Positions 19,346 through 27,396 of a stretch of 64,000 nt of DNA are shown one piece after another. The notes beneath the pieces were generated by a model. It saw nothing but the letters and a program-made list of their open reading frames with translations, made no database searches and was not told the DNA's origin. The DNA lies in assembly GCF_016342705.1 (NCBI RefSeq), contig NZ_JAEINV010000013.1, positions 24,230 through 88,229 on the forward strand, in the 5' to 3' direction. Positions within the stretch are counted from its first letter, which is position 1; each line of letters starts with the position of its first letter. The DNA comes from Lutibacter sp. (GTDB taxonomy: Bacteria; Bacteroidota; Bacteroidia; Flavobacteriales; Flavobacteriaceae). Made by a program: the position numbers and the translations under genes.

Positions 19346-19353
19346 CAAATATA
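19346..19353 (-). promoter_or_regulatory. Candidate -7 element of the nitronate monooxygenase gene (TATATTTG)
   Basis: On the minus strand TATATTTG is a full match to TAnnTTTG, 15 bp before the ATG at 19330. It decides the start codon, since an upstream TTG start would lie in the promoter. Confidence 0.6.
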
Positions 19354-19390
19354 GTAAATATTATGCACGCATAATAAATATTTTTAAACG

Positions 19391-19420
19391 AAAAACGCAC
19401 CCAAATTGGGTGCGTTTTTT
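19391..19420 (-). terminator. Rho-independent terminator of dnaK
   Basis: AAAAACGCACCCA pairs exactly with TGGGTGCGTTTTT around a 3-nt loop. A/T tracts on both sides allow termination on either strand; on the minus strand it lies about 19 bp after the dnaK stop. Confidence 0.85.
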
Positions 19421-19438
19421 TATGTATTTAGAATATTA

Positions 19439-21346
19439 TTATTCTTTTACTTCTTCAAAGTCTACATCTTCAACATTGTCACCTTCTTTTTTAGGATTTG
19501 CATTACCTGCATCTCCAGTTGGTGCACCTTGAGGTTGCGCTTCTTGTTCTGCTTTGTACATTTCCTCACTTGCAACTTTCCAAGCTTCATTTATCTTTTC
19601 CATTGCAGCATCAATTTGTGCAATATCTTTAGATTCATGCGCTTTTTTCAATTCAGCAAGTGCTGCTTCAATTGGATCTTTTTTATCAGCTGATAATTTT
19701 TCACCAAATTCTTTCAATTGTTTTTCTGTTTGGAAAATCATAGAATCAGCTCCATTAATTTTCTCAGCAGTTTCTTTTGCTTTTTTATCTAAATCAGCAT
19801 TTGCTTCTGCATCTGCTTTCATTTTTTTGATTTCATCTTCAGTTAAACCAGAAGAAGCTTCAATTCTAATATCTTGCGTTTTACCTGTAGCTTTATCTCC
19901 TGCAGTTACATGAATAATTCCGTTAGCATCAATATCAAAGGTAACTTCAATTTGTGGAGTTCCTCTTTGTGCTGGTGGAATACCATCTAAATGGAAACGA
20001 CCAATTGTTTTGTTATCAGCTGCCATTGCACGTTCACCTTGTAATACATGAATTTCTACTGATGGTTGATTATCCGCTGCCGTTGAGAATACTTGTGACT
20101 TTTTAGTTGGAATTGTAGTATTAGCCTCAATTAGCTTAGTCATAACATTACCCATAGTTTCAATTCCTAAAGATAACGGTGTAACATCTAATAACAATAC
20201 ATCCTTAACATCACCGGTTAAAACTCCACCTTGAATAGCTGCTCCAATTGCAACAACCTCATCTGGATTTACACCTTTTGAAGGTACTTTTCCAAAGAAT
20301 TTTTCAACAGCTTCAACTACTGCAGGAATACGAGTTGAACCACCAACTAAGATGACTTCATCAATATCTCCAGTTGTTAAACCAGCACCTTTTAATGCAG
20401 TTTTACAAGGCTCAATAGTTCTTTTTATTAAATCATCAATTAATTGTTCAAACTTAGCTTTCGTTAAACTACGTACTAAATGTTTTGGTCCTGAAGCAGT
20501 TGCCGTAATATAAGGCAAGTTAATTTCAGTTGTTGCTGAAGATGACAATTCAATCTTCGCTTTTTCAGCAGCTTCTTTTAAACGTTGTAAAGCCATAGGA
20601 TCTTTACGTAAATCCATGTTTTCTTCAGCTTTAAACTCATCAGCTAACCAATCAATAATTTTTTGATCCACGTCATCACCACCCAGGTGTGTATCTCCAT
20701 CTGTTGATAACACTTCAAAAACACCATCTCCCAACTCTAATATAGAAACATCATGTGTTCCACCACCAAAGTCAAAAACAACTATTTTTTGATCAACTCC
20801 TTTTTTATCCATTCCATAAGCCAAAGCAGCTGCAGTTGGCTCATTTATAATACGACTTACTTTTAAACCTGCAATTTCACCAGCTTCTTTAGTTGCTTGA
20901 CGTTGTGCATCATTAAAATAAGCTGGTACAGTTACAACAGCTTCTGTTACTTCAGTTCCTAAATAATCTTCTGCAGTTTTCTTCATTTTTTGAAGAATCA
21001 TTGCTGAAATTTCTTGAGGAGTGTATAATCTTCCGTCAATATCAACACGAGGTGTATCATTATCACCTTTTACAACTTTATAAGGTATACGGTCCGCTTC
21101 CATTTTAGACTCAGAATATTTGTTCCCCATAAAACGTTTTATTGAATATATTGTTTTTAATGGATTTGTAACGGCTTGACGTTTAGCAGGGTCACCTACT
21201 TTTCTTTCGCCACCTTCAATAAATGCAACAATAGAAGGTGTTGTTCTTTTTCCTTCTGCATTAGGAATTACCACCGGTTCGTTCCCTTCCATTACAGAAA
21301 CACACGAGTTTGTAGTTCCTAAATCTATTCCTATAATTTTACCCAT
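19439..21346 (-). CDS. dnaK: Molecular chaperone DnaK (Hsp70)
   Basis: The 635-residue Hsp70 is complete. Its ATPase domain starts [16 protein letters not shown] and contains [29 protein letters not shown] and [14 protein letters not shown]. The substrate-binding domain (about 390-540) and the helical lid follow, with an acidic C-terminus ending [10 protein letters not shown]. With DnaJ and GrpE (not in this window) it folds and rescues proteins. The gene stands alone, not in a grpE-dnaJ operon. The upstream region has a -7-like TAAGTTTA (21379-21386) and a near-perfect palindrome at 21421-21443; no CIRCE element was seen. Confidence 0.98.
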   Translation of the reverse strand: MGKIIGIDLGTTNSCVSVMEGNEPVVIPNAEGKRTTPSIVAFIEGGERKVGDPAKRQAVTNPLKTIYSIKRFMGNKYSESKMEADRIPYKVVKGDNDTPRVDIDGRLYTPQEISAMILQKMKKTAEDYLGTEVTEAVVTVPAYFNDAQRQATKEAGEIAGLKVSRIINEPTAAALAYGMDKKGVDQKIVVFDFGGGTHDVSILELGDGVFEVLSTDGDTHLGGDDVDQKIIDWLADEFKAEENMDLRKDPMALQRLKEAAEKAKIELSSSATTEINLPYITATASGPKHLVRSLTKAKFEQLIDDLIKRTIEPCKTALKGAGLTTGDIDEVILVGGSTRIPAVVEAVEKFFGKVPSKGVNPDEVVAIGAAIQGGVLTGDVKDVLLLDVTPLSLGIETMGNVMTKLIEANTTIPTKKSQVFSTAADNQPSVEIHVLQGERAMAADNKTIGRFHLDGIPPAQRGTPQIEVTFDIDANGIIHVTAGDKATGKTQDIRIEASSGLTEDEIKKMKADAEANADLDKKAKETAEKINGADSMIFQTEKQLKEFGEKLSADKKDPIEAALAELKKAHESKDIAQIDAAMEKINEAWKVASEEMYKAEQEAQPQGAPTGDAGNANPKKEGDNVEDVDFEEVKE

Positions 21347-21565
21347 AATAGTATATTTTTTTGTTCTTAATTTTTTTTAAACTTACATATTGAATTAGAC
21401 AATGATTATGCCATTTAACTTTTTATGTCAAGTTGTCATAAAAATATTTTTTATTCATTTTTTTTGACAAATTTTCAAATTATAATATTTTAATAAATTC
21501 ATGATTTTAAGAAAAATATTTTTTCAAAAACATATATTTACAATCTAAAAATAATTAAGAGTATA
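21347..21565. other. Divergent intergenic region between dnaK and sdaA
   Basis: This 219-bp, very AT-rich spacer carries promoters for both genes: a TAAGTTTA box on the minus strand (21379-21386, dnaK) and TATATTTA on the plus strand (21533-21540, sdaA). It also holds the palindrome at 21421-21443. No open reading frame or RNA gene was recognised. Confidence 0.6.
21421..21443. promoter_or_regulatory. Near-perfect 23-bp palindrome, candidate operator
   Basis: TTTTATG-T-CAA-G-TTG-T-CATAAAA has 10 of 11 symmetric pairs (only the T/T at 21428/21436 fails) around a central G. Read on the minus strand it contains TATGACAA, the same word as in the arms of the palindrome at 13245-13283. Its centre would be about 57 bp upstream of the dnaK start site. 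Confidence 0.5.
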
Positions 21566-22990
21566 ATGGAGTGTATTTCTATTTTTGATATGTTAAAGAT
21601 TGGTATAGGTCCTTCAAGTTCACACACTTTAGGACCTTGGCGTGCGGCTGAACGTTGGATAAATCATCTTAAAAAAGAAAATAATTTTGAAGGAATTACA
21701 GCAATTAAAGTTAATTTATATGGCTCATTGTCATTAACAGGAAGAGGTCATGCTACAGATTTGGCTGTTATTTTAGGTTTGGCCGGACAAGACCCAGAGT
21801 ATATATCCGTTACTGAAATTCAACCTTTAGTAGACAACGTAAAAAACTTACACAAAATTAAGTTTGGAAATAGGTATTTTATAGATTTCAATTCTTCAAC
21901 ATCAATTATATTTAATAGAGAGTTTCTTCCTTTTCATGCAAATGCCATAAAGTTTACTGCTTTTAAAAATAATATAGAAATTTCAAATGACACATATTAT
22001 TCAATTGGTGGAGGATTTGTAGTTCGGGAAGAATTAATTCATGCTAAAGAAAATAGAGAAATTCATAAAACCTTTCCTTATCCGATACAAAAAGCAAAAG
22101 AACTGGAAAACTATTGTAAAGAAACCAAACTTAAAATTTCGGAAATTGTTTTAGAAAACGAAAGATCTCTCAGAACAGATACCGGAATTGATATTGAAAT
22201 TAAACGAATTTGGGATACAATGTTAGAATGCATGTATATTGGTTGCCATACAGAAGGAACTTTACCTGGCGGGTTAAACGTTCGACGTAGAGCTTTTGAC
22301 ATGCACAAAAAATTAAAAGGTGAGTTAGAATATAATTCACCTAAAGAATGGTTAAATACTATCCGAAAAACTGAAGTAAAGTTTCGAGAAATCTTAAAAT
22401 GGGTGAGTTGTTTTGCTCTAAGTGTAAATGAAGTAAATGCATCTTTAGGCAGAGTTGTAACTGCTCCAACCAATGGAAGTGCAGGTGTAATTCCGGCAGT
22501 TTTAATGTATTATATGGTATTGGAAAATCACGAAGCTAGTTTTACAGATATAAAACAATTTTTGTTAGTAGCTGGCGAAATTGGAAGCATTTTTAAAAAA
22601 GGAGCTACTATTTCAGCGGCAATGGGCGGATGTCAGGCAGAAATTGGCGTGTCATCGGCAATGGCTGCTGGAGCCCTAACGGAATTATTAGGAGGAACAC
22701 CAGAGCAAGTTTTAATGGCTAGTGAAATTGCTATGGAGCACCACTTAGGTATGACTTGTGATCCAATTGGGGGCTTGGTTCAAGTACCTTGTATTGAGCG
22801 TAATGCAATGGGAGCTATAAAAGCAATTAATGCTGCAGAATTAGCTTTAGAAAGTAATTATTTAAATGCTAAAGTACCGTTAGATATGGTTATCTCTAGT
22901 ATGTGGGAAACTGCTAAAGATATGAACAACAAGTATAAAGAAACCTCGGAAGGTGGATTAGCTGTTGGTGTAAATCTATCTGATTGTTAA
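21566..22990 (+). CDS. sdaA: L-serine ammonia-lyase, single-chain iron-sulfur type
   Basis: A 474-residue single-chain L-serine dehydratase that deaminates serine to pyruvate and ammonia. GPSSSHTLGP at 14-23 is the N-terminal signature, APTNGSAGVIPA marks the catalytic domain, and three cysteines (356, 398, 409) lie in MGGCQAEIG, TCDPIGG and VPCIERN. Their spacing of 42 and 11 equals that of the characterised bacterial [4Fe-4S] enzymes, so the cluster site is intact. The cluster makes such enzymes oxygen-labile. It is transcribed divergently from dnaK and ends before DUF2853, which has its own promoter. Confidence 0.94.
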   Translation: MECISIFDMLKIGIGPSSSHTLGPWRAAERWINHLKKENNFEGITAIKVNLYGSLSLTGRGHATDLAVILGLAGQDPEYISVTEIQPLVDNVKNLHKIKFGNRYFIDFNSSTSIIFNREFLPFHANAIKFTAFKNNIEISNDTYYSIGGGFVVREELIHAKENREIHKTFPYPIQKAKELENYCKETKLKISEIVLENERSLRTDTGIDIEIKRIWDTMLECMYIGCHTEGTLPGGLNVRRRAFDMHKKLKGELEYNSPKEWLNTIRKTEVKFREILKWVSCFALSVNEVNASLGRVVTAPTNGSAGVIPAVLMYYMVLENHEASFTDIKQFLLVAGEIGSIFKKGATISAAMGGCQAEIGVSSAMAAGALTELLGGTPEQVLMASEIAMEHHLGMTCDPIGGLVQVPCIERNAMGAIKAINAAELALESNYLNAKVPLDMVISSMWETAKDMNNKYKETSEGGLAVGVNLSDC

Positions 22991-23030
22991 AATAAATTTA
23001 TATATACAAATATTATTCTTTATATTTGAT

Positions 23031-23038
23031 ACATTGAA
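23031..23038 (+). promoter_or_regulatory. Candidate -7 element of the DUF2853 gene (TATATTTG)
   Basis: TATATTTG is a full match to TAnnTTTG, 32 bp before the ATG at 23071. Confidence 0.55.
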
Positions 23039-23070
23039 CTCTATTATTAATAAAAAAAAATTCGTTACTC

Positions 23071-23406
23071 ATGAGTAAATTCGATGAAAAAATAGCACTA
23101 TATCAAAGTGAAATGAACAAATTAGGTCTAAAATTTGACGCTGATTTATTAACAAAGGTTACTAAAGGATTGGGACCTTCAATTTATAAAGCTGACGCTG
23201 AAACTGTTTCAGGATCTGATAAAAAAGAATTAGCAACTGTTAAGAATAATTTCTTAATTAAAAAACTTGGTTTAACTGATGGACCTAAATTAGATAGCGC
23301 AATTGATGCAGTTATTGAAAAGGTTGGAAAATCTAACAGAAATAAATACAGAGCTATTGTTTATTATTTATTAGTTAAAGAACTTAAACAAGAATCTAAA
23401 TATTAA
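23071..23406 (+). CDS. DUF2853 family protein
   Basis: A 111-residue, Lys-rich, all-helical soluble protein recognised as DUF2853 from its start (KFDEKIALYQSEMNKLG), the VTKGLGPSIYKADAETVSGSD segment and the C-terminal NRNKYRAIVYYLLVKEL. Nothing in it suggests an active site. The function of the family is unknown. It is monocistronic: own -7 element upstream and a strong terminator downstream. Such small, self-standing, basic helical proteins are often abundant, but that is conjecture. Confidence 0.85.
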   Translation: MSKFDEKIALYQSEMNKLGLKFDADLLTKVTKGLGPSIYKADAETVSGSDKKELATVKNNFLIKKLGLTDGPKLDSAIDAVIEKVGKSNRNKYRAIVYYLLVKELKQESKY

Positions 23407-23426
23407 TTAGATTTTTAGTACAAAAT

Positions 23427-23456
23427 AAAAAAGCCACAATAATTTGTGGCTTTTTT
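23427..23456. terminator. Bidirectional rho-independent terminator
   Basis: AAAAAAGCCACAA pairs with TTGTGGCTTTTTT around a TAAT loop. It ends the DUF2853 transcript on the plus strand and, with its mirrored A/T tracts, the polyamine operon on the minus strand. Confidence 0.9.
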
Positions 23457-23476
23457 GTTTTCTATATTTTTTCTAA

Positions 23477-23773
23477 TTAATCTTCCTCAGTGTCTTCATC
23501 TGGAATTTCATCTAAATCTCCATCAGAATCATATACATCATCAAAGTTATCTTCATCTGCATCATAATCTTCCATTGTTTCTTCCAATTTAAGACTTATT
23601 TTTACTAAATACATAGTATCTTCAGTACTTACTTCTACTGCTCTCACGGTTTCACCCTGCGCATTTTTAAAAGTAATAATATCTTTATAACCATATCCAT
23701 TCGGATATTTATCAACCAACATATTAAGAATATCTTCAGTTAATTTACTATAATCTACAATAACTCTTTTCAT
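23477..23773 (-). CDS. Small conserved protein with highly acidic tail, last gene of the polyamine operon
   Basis: The 98-residue protein has a folded-looking N-terminal part (about 1-62: MKRVIVDYSKLTEDILNMLV, then a YGYKDIITFKN segment and alternating strands) and a tail. In the last 36 residues 21 are Asp or Glu and none is Lys or Arg. I know no named domain for it; similar small proteins occur in flavobacterial genomes. It starts 11 bp after the stop of the DHS-like gene and ends before the bidirectional terminator, so it belongs to the operon. A role as binding partner of the DHS-like enzyme or of polyamines is inference only. Confidence 0.75.
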   Translation of the reverse strand: MKRVIVDYSKLTEDILNMLVDKYPNGYGYKDIITFKNAQGETVRAVEVSTEDTMYLVKISLKLEETMEDYDADEDNFDDVYDSDGDLDEIPDEDTEED

Positions 23774-23784
23774 TTAAACTTCAA

Positions 23785-24759
23785 TTACATATTTAATAAA
23801 TAGGCGAAAATTAATGGCGCAACAATTGTAGCGTCACTTTCAATTATATATTTTGGAGTATCAATATCTAATTTACCCCAAGTTATTTTTTCATTTGGAA
23901 CCGCTCCTGAATATGAACCGTAACTTGTTGTTGAATCTGATATTTGGCAGAAATAACTCCAAAATGGCGTGTCAGTTCTTTCCATATCTTGATACAACAT
24001 TGGCACTACGCATATTGGAAAATCTCCAGCAATACCTCCTCCTATTTGAAAAAATCCAATTCCTTCTTTAGAATTAGCTGTGTACCAATCTGCTAAGAAT
24101 GTCATATATTCAATTCCAGATTTCATAGTACTAGCTTTTAATTCTCCTTTTAAAACATAAGAAGCAAATATATTACCCATTGTACTATCTTCCCATCCTG
24201 GAACAACCATTGGTAAATTAGCTTCTGCAGCAGCAATCATCCAGCTGTTTTTTGGATCAATTTCATGATATTGATCTAAAACTCCTGAAAGCAATAATTT
24301 ATACATAAATTCATGTGGAAAGTAACGCTCACCTTTATCCTCTGCATCTTTCCAAATTTTATAAATATGTTCTTGTAATCGTCGGAATGCTTCTTCTTCT
24401 GGAATACAAGTATCTGTAACTCTATTTAAACCTTTTTCTAATAAATCCCATTCTTCTTTTGGAGTTAAGTCTCTATAATTTGGAACTCTTTTGTAGTGAG
24501 AATGTGCAACCAAATTCATAATGTCTTCTTCAAGATTTGCTCCTGTACATGATATGATTTGAACTTTATCTTGTCTGATAATTTCTGCAAATATTTTTCC
24601 TAATTCAGCAGTACTCATGGCTCCAGCTAATGAAACCAACATTTTTTTACCTGATGCTAATTGATTTTCATACTCTTTTGCTGCATCAACAACTGTTGCG
24701 GAGTTAAAATGTAAATAGTATTTTTCAATAAATTGGGAAATTGCTCCTTTTTTACTCAT
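23785..24759 (-). CDS. Deoxyhypusine synthase-like protein (possible homospermidine synthase)
   Basis: The 324-residue protein belongs to the deoxyhypusine synthase family: SLAGAMSTAELGKIFAEI (NAD site), CTGANLEED, GGGIAGDFPI and, near the C-terminus, ITWGKL with the catalytic lysine (Lys296) that carries the aminobutyl group. Bacteria lack eIF5A, and several bacterial homologues make homospermidine from putrescine-type substrates; flavobacteria are known for homospermidine as main polyamine. The start is ATG 24759; an upstream frame of 29 codons is only the overlapping 3' end of the previous gene in another frame. It overlaps the agmatinase-family gene by 8 bases. Confidence 0.88.
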   Translation of the reverse strand: MSKKGAISQFIEKYYLHFNSATVVDAAKEYENQLASGKKMLVSLAGAMSTAELGKIFAEIIRQDKVQIISCTGANLEEDIMNLVAHSHYKRVPNYRDLTPKEEWDLLEKGLNRVTDTCIPEEEAFRRLQEHIYKIWKDAEDKGERYFPHEFMYKLLLSGVLDQYHEIDPKNSWMIAAAEANLPMVVPGWEDSTMGNIFASYVLKGELKASTMKSGIEYMTFLADWYTANSKEGIGFFQIGGGIAGDFPICVVPMLYQDMERTDTPFWSYFCQISDSTTSYGSYSGAVPNEKITWGKLDIDTPKYIIESDATIVAPLIFAYLLNM

Positions 24760-25687
24760 AATCTTCGTCTTGGAATTTTGATGTTTTATTATTTGGCTCT
24801 GAAAAACCACTTTCGTTTTCATAATCATCTTCATCTGCATTATCAAACTTATAACTTAACATTTTGTAGTAAAGTTTTGAAGCTAAATAACTAGAAGCTT
24901 TATCATTTTCATTTGGGCAAAGATCTGTTAAATCTAGACCAACAACATTTTTTTCTTTAAATAATTTTTTAAGAAATTCTAATGTTTCATACCAGAATAA
25001 ACCTCCTGGTTCTGGATAACTTGTAGATCTAACTAAAGACATATCTAATGCGTTCAAGTTAAATGACAAAAACACATTGTTTGTCATTAAATCAATCGCA
25101 TTTTCCATCCAATAGTCATCACTTACCATTTCATGAGCATAAAAAGTTTTGTCTTCATCAACAATAGTTTTTTCAATAGCATCCATACTACGAATACCAA
25201 TTTGAATTAAATTTGTTGTTTGACTAGCATCTGAAAGTGCACAAGCATTATTATAGCTTGATCCGTCAAATTCTGCTCTTACATTTGCGTGTGCGCCAAT
25301 ATGAACAACTGTTAAATTATCAAAACATTCATTAAATGCTCTTATTGAACCAATTGAAACAGAGTGTTCACCGCCAACAAGTGTTACAAATTTGTTTTTT
25401 CTGATATATTCTTTGGTAGTTGCATGAACAGATCTAACCATTTTTTCTGCAGTAGCAGTTTCAATAACATCATCTGCTAAAAATATACCGCTTTTATAAA
25501 CTTCAGAATCAGTTTCTATGTCATACAATTCCATATTTTCTGAAGCATCTAAAAAGGCTTTTGGACCATTCACTGCTCCTTTTTCCCAATTTACTGTTCC
25601 ATCAAAAGGAACAGGAATTAATACTACTTTAGAAGTATCAATTTTAGCATATTTTTCAGGTATTCCTGCGTAAGTTCTTTTATTCAT
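24752..25687 (-). CDS. Agmatinase-family protein that has lost its metal ligands
   Basis: The 311-residue protein is clearly of the agmatinase/arginase fold and of the flavobacterial speB type (PVPFDG, ENMELYDIETDSEV, GGEHSVSIG, YPEPGGLFWYETLEFL). Catalysis in this family needs two Mn ions held by His and Asp residues. Here GGEHS (His108) and the His of GAHAN (His133) remain, but the four Asp ligands are replaced: Gly131 and Asn135 in the DAHxD motif, Asn210 and Asn212 in the SFDxDxxDP motif. The following Pro is Met216, and the substrate Glu of the DxxE motif is Asp255. The frame is intact, so it is a maintained but probably inactive protein. An acidic tail (282-311; 12 of 30 Asp/Glu) follows the core. 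It overlaps both neighbours by 8 bases. Confidence 0.9.
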   Translation of the reverse strand: MNKRTYAGIPEKYAKIDTSKVVLIPVPFDGTVNWEKGAVNGPKAFLDASENMELYDIETDSEVYKSGIFLADDVIETATAEKMVRSVHATTKEYIRKNKFVTLVGGEHSVSIGSIRAFNECFDNLTVVHIGAHANVRAEFDGSSYNNACALSDASQTTNLIQIGIRSMDAIEKTIVDEDKTFYAHEMVSDDYWMENAIDLMTNNVFLSFNLNALDMSLVRSTSYPEPGGLFWYETLEFLKKLFKEKNVVGLDLTDLCPNENDKASSYLASKLYYKMLSYKFDNADEDDYENESGFSEPNNKTSKFQDEDYE

Positions 25688-27077
25688 AACCTAATATCTT
25701 TAAAAAGTCGCTTGCTGTTTGTTTTTCTTTAAATACTTTATATTCTAGTTTTCCTTCGTTATTCTTTGATATAATCACATGTTTTGGTTGTGGAATTAAA
25801 CAGTGTTGTAAACCTCCATAACCTCCTATTGATTCTTGATATGCACCCGTATTAAAAAAGCCTAAATACAATGGTTTTTCTTCTTTGTATGCTGGTAAAT
25901 AAATAGCATTTATATGTTGTTCGGAGTTGTAATAATCATCACTATCACAGGTTAAACCTCCTAATAGAACTCTTTCATAAACATCATTCCAACGATTTAA
26001 AGGTAATAAAATAAATCGTTTATTTATAGCCCAACTATCTGGTAATGTTGTAATAAACGAAGAATTTATCATATTCCATCGTTCTCTATCGTTTTGTTTC
26101 TTTTGATATAATACTTTATAAATTGCACCTCCACTTTCACCTACAGTATAACTACCAAACTCAGTAAAAATATGTGGCACTTGCACTTCAGCATCTTCAC
26201 AAGCATCTTTAATTTGGCATATAATTTCATCCACCATATAGTCATAATCGTAATTAAAGCCTAACGAGTTTTTTATTGGAAAACCACCACCTATATTTAA
26301 ACTGTCTAATGATGGGCAAATACGTTTTAAACTAATGTAAACTTTCATGCATTTACTTAATTCATTCCAATAATAGGCATTATCTTTAATACCTGTATTA
26401 ATGAAGAAATGCAACATTTTAAGGTTTACCTTATGATTATCTTTTACTTCTCGTCTGTAAAAGTCTACAATGTTTTTATAACCAATTCCAAGACGTGATG
26501 TATAAAACTCAAATTTTGGCTCTTCTTCAGATGCTATCCTAATTCCAATATTAATTTTTTTCTTTACACCTTCAGTTAGTAAACCAATTTCCTCATAATT
26601 ATCAATAATTGGAATGCAATTTTTATGTCCACTATTAATTAGATTTTGAATTTTAGTAACGTATTCTTCCCGTTTAAAACCATTACAAATAATATAGTTT
26701 TTATCGGTAATTTTACCATCTCTTTTAAGATTTTCAATAATATCAATATCAACTGCCGAAGAAGTTTCAATATGTATATCATTTTTTAAGGCCTCATCTA
26801 AAATGTGTTTAAAATGAGAACTTTTTGTGCAATAACAGTAGTTATATTTAGCTTTATATTTATGCTTTTTCATTGCTTTTTCAAACATTGATTTAGCATT
26901 TTGAATATTCTCACTAATTTTTGGTAAGTATGTAAATTTTAATGGGGTTCCAAATTCTTCTGCCAACTTCATGGTATCAATATCATGAAAATGTAAATTT
27001 TTGTTGGAATCTATTTTAAATTCTTCTTGAGGAAAATCGAAAGTTTGATTTATTAAATCAATATATTTTGTATTCAT
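25680..27077 (-). CDS. speA: Arginine decarboxylase, fold-III PLP enzyme
   Basis: A 465-residue PLP enzyme of the alanine-racemase fold. Lys85 in YCYCTKSSHFK is the PLP lysine; LNIGGGFPIKNS binds the phosphate; GGLTCDSDDYY carries the substrate-contacting Cys/Asp, and GAYQESIGG lies near the C-terminus. It converts arginine to agmatine, the first step of the agmatine route to putrescine. The chain is shorter than proteobacterial SpeA (about 630-660) but normal for Bacteroidota. It is the first gene of an operon with the agmatinase-family gene, the DHS-like gene and the acidic protein. A leader of about 270 nt with competing hairpins precedes it. Confidence 0.9.
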   Translation of the reverse strand: MNTKYIDLINQTFDFPQEEFKIDSNKNLHFHDIDTMKLAEEFGTPLKFTYLPKISENIQNAKSMFEKAMKKHKYKAKYNYCYCTKSSHFKHILDEALKNDIHIETSSAVDIDIIENLKRDGKITDKNYIICNGFKREEYVTKIQNLINSGHKNCIPIIDNYEEIGLLTEGVKKKINIGIRIASEEEPKFEFYTSRLGIGYKNIVDFYRREVKDNHKVNLKMLHFFINTGIKDNAYYWNELSKCMKVYISLKRICPSLDSLNIGGGFPIKNSLGFNYDYDYMVDEIICQIKDACEDAEVQVPHIFTEFGSYTVGESGGAIYKVLYQKKQNDRERWNMINSSFITTLPDSWAINKRFILLPLNRWNDVYERVLLGGLTCDSDDYYNSEQHINAIYLPAYKEEKPLYLGFFNTGAYQESIGGYGGLQHCLIPQPKHVIISKNNEGKLEYKVFKEKQTASDFLKILGYE

Positions 27078-27396
27078 TTAGTTGTTTTAATTTAACATTT
27101 AATAACGCAACCAATTATGGCTTTTATTAAGTTCTTTACAGCAAGGTTCTACCTACACTCTTATCACCAAATAAGTTTTTTTAAACCTTACAGCTTTTAA
27201 CGGGCTGTATAACTTTAAAATGTAGTTAAAAGAAGTCATTAAATCTTTTAATCTTCGTTGTTATATATTATTAAATTCCTTTTAAAAAACTGAAAATCAA
27301 TAAGTTGAATTTTTCACGTTTATACTCTTAAAATGTTTACAAAAACACGAGGCAAACATATATAAAAAATCAATACAAATTGAAAAAAATATGTAT
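27078..27396 (-). other. Long leader of the polyamine operon with competing hairpins
   Basis: This 319-bp gap between yaaA and speA has no convincing gene. Reading the minus strand, a -7 element (27353-27360) is followed by about 270 nt of untranslated leader. It contains TACAGC (27204-27209), which can pair with GCTGTA close by (27189-27194) or with a second GCTGTA farther on (27137-27142). AAGGTT (27184-27189) can pair with AACCTT (27143-27148), enclosing a small hairpin CTTAT/ATAAG (27160-27175). The two TACAGC pairings exclude each other, as in a regulatory switch. It matches no riboswitch class I can name. Confidence 0.45.
27353..27360 (-). promoter_or_regulatory. Candidate -7 element of the speA operon (TATGTTTG)
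   Basis: On the minus strand TATGTTTG matches TAnnTTTG, with a TTTG (27376-27379) 15 bp upstream as a possible -33 element. It implies a leader of about 270 nt before speA. Confidence 0.5.

Noticed and set aside
19406..19913. Long plus-strand open frames opposite dnaK
   Set aside because: dnaK is unambiguous on the other strand; the antisense frames are low-complexity (Ser/Ala or Phe/Cys-rich) shadows.
22111..22473. 120-codon minus-strand frame inside sdaA
   Set aside because: It lies wholly within the conserved serine dehydratase coding sequence, with no start signal or recognisable domain.
24760..24846. 29-codon N-terminal extension of the DHS-like protein
   Set aside because: It is the out-of-frame 3' end of the agmatinase-like gene, and its Met/Lys-rich sequence has no family resemblance.
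27151..27170. Tiny upstream frame GTG-ATA-AGA-GTG-TAG in the speA leader
   Set aside because: Four codons with a GTG start and no ribosome signal are too little to support a leader peptide.
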